From an uncultured Clostridia bacterium (lineage in GTDB: Bacteria > Bacillota > Clostridia > Oscillospirales > Ruminococcaceae): DNA of 64,000 nt. A model generated the notes under the pieces. The model was not told the origin of the DNA. It searched no databases and was given only the letters and a program-made list of their open reading frames with translations. Location of the stretch: contig CANQHA010000003.1 of the NCBI GenBank assembly GCA_947623585.1, forward strand, positions 1 through 64,000, given 5' to 3'. Shown here one piece after another: positions 63,379 through 64,000 of this stretch. How positions within the stretch are numbered: position 1 is the first letter of the stretch; every line of letters begins with the position of its first letter. The position numbers and the translations under genes were made by a program.

Positions 63379-64000
63379 CTATTTTCCCAAGATTTCTTTT
63401 CTTAAACGATTTTTAGTAGAAATGTCCAACAAAACAACAAAAATTATGTATGATATAACGGCAAAATTTACAGAAATACCCACTAAAACGGTATTTGAGA
63501 AGCAATTTGCGAAAGTGTTCCTGAATTTTAACGCGAGACCGACCGATATCGCTCCGCCGACTATCGGCGCCGCCGCCGAGAGGGCGAAGCTCGGTTTTGT
63601 CGAGGTTATTTTAAGAAGCGACCCCGCCGCAAAAAAGCACATGATAGCACCGCTCGCCAAAGAGGCTATCGCCGCGCCCGAAAGCCCGAGCGAGGGTATC
63701 GGCACCAAAACGAGGTCGAGCCCGAGCCTTACGAAAGCGCCGAGGAGGTTTATTTTTATCGGAAGCTCGGCTTTTCCGACCGCCTGAAGCATCGAATACG
63801 CGGCGCCCGTCAGTGTCACAAAAGCTGTCCCGAGCGCCATGACGCTGAGCGGCCGGGCGCTTATCGCGGCCTCCTCGACCCTTGACGAGAACAAAAGCCC
63901 GAGTATCTCCCTTGAAAAGGCGCAAAGCCCGAAGCCCGCCGGCACCGAGATATACATAATAACGGTCAGAACGCGCTTTATCTCTCGCCCGACCTTTTCG
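63379..64000 (-). CDS. spoVB: SpoVB/MurJ-like lipid flippase, C-terminal part (cut by window edge)
   Basis: About 206 residues are visible; the 5' end lies beyond the window. The MOP-superfamily pattern is clear: TVIMYISVPAGFGLCAFSREILGLLFSS, YSMLQAVGKAELPIKINLLGAFVRLGLDLVLVP and LGLSGAAIASLASGAIMCF. In Bacillus spoVB (yabM) lies close to yabO, and the order spoVB-hup-rqcP here matches that region, which is the main reason to prefer SpoVB over other flippases. The intervening mazG gene found elsewhere is missing. Confidence 0.82.
   Translation of the reverse strand, partial: EKVGREIKRVLTVIMYISVPAGFGLCAFSREILGLLFSSRVEEAAISARPLSVMALGTAFVTLTGAAYSMLQAVGKAELPIKINLLGAFVRLGLDLVLVPIPSLGLSGAAIASLASGAIMCFFAAGSLLKITSTKPSFALSAAAPIVGGAISVGLALKFRNTFANCFSNTVLVGISVNFAVISYIIFVVLLDISTKNRLRKEILGK

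Overview
The window looks like a chromosomal piece of an anaerobic, spore-forming, Gram-positive member of the Clostridia, probably an uncultured plant-fibre-degrading gut bacterium of the Oscillospirales type. The signs are near-consensus sigma-A promoters, SpoVB, a PdaA-like deacetylase and a spoIIID relic, many lipoprotein-anchored glycoside hydrolases, YerC, RqcP and HU. GC content is moderate, with C/G-rich third codon positions, except in the CRISPR leader and the leader-distal spacers, which are AT-rich. The taxonomy is an inference from gene content.

Layout. 1-10.2 kb: a complete type I-C CRISPR-Cas locus (cas3-cas5c-cas8c-cas7c-cas4-cas1-cas2, all on the minus strand from one consensus promoter), then a leader and an array of 32 full repeats that runs off the left edge. 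10.2-14.4 kb: a spoIIID relic, then a GPH-family sugar symporter and a GH2 glycosidase. 14.5-17.8 kb: a sulfur-assimilation island (cysK, an Fe-S type Rrf2 regulator, O-acetylhomoserine sulfhydrylase) with a candidate Cys-ending leader peptide. 17.9-18.4 kb: two gene tails facing each other. 18.6-24.9 kb: a six-gene operon that reads as an oxidative L-galactose (or similar L-sugar) route to 2-keto-3-deoxygluconate: a glucose-dehydrogenase-like MDR enzyme, an LgoD-like MDR enzyme, UxaB, UxaA, an amidohydrolase-type lactonase and FucU. 25-27.6 kb: a MATE exporter behind an attenuator-like hairpin, a flavin reductase-like protein and an orphan ORF end.

27.7-50.4 kb holds secreted polysaccharidases and transport: a GH11 xylanase, a hybrid histidine kinase, an ECF sigma/anti-sigma pair, a CBM35-GH26 mannanase, two small membrane proteins with a GH53 galactanase, and a maltodextrin operon (binding protein, two permeases, ATPase, alpha-amylase lipoprotein, debranching enzyme, HAD phosphatase). 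51-64 kb is housekeeping: cardiolipin synthase, a tRNA-Asp/Gly/Cys operon, Hsp33, a methyltransferase, YerC, EngB, Lon, tRNA-Arg, an MFS transporter, a PdaA-like deacetylase, a TfoX-N protein, RqcP, HU and the 3' part of spoVB.

The gaps between 29 and 53.2 kb carry a family of about 225-bp, strongly palindromic repeat elements (six near-complete copies, a half copy and fragments). Their terminal hairpins change sequence between copies while keeping their pairing. Together with inverted repeats flanking the histidine kinase and a run of six different perfect hairpins near 37.1 kb, these are the least explained structures in the window.
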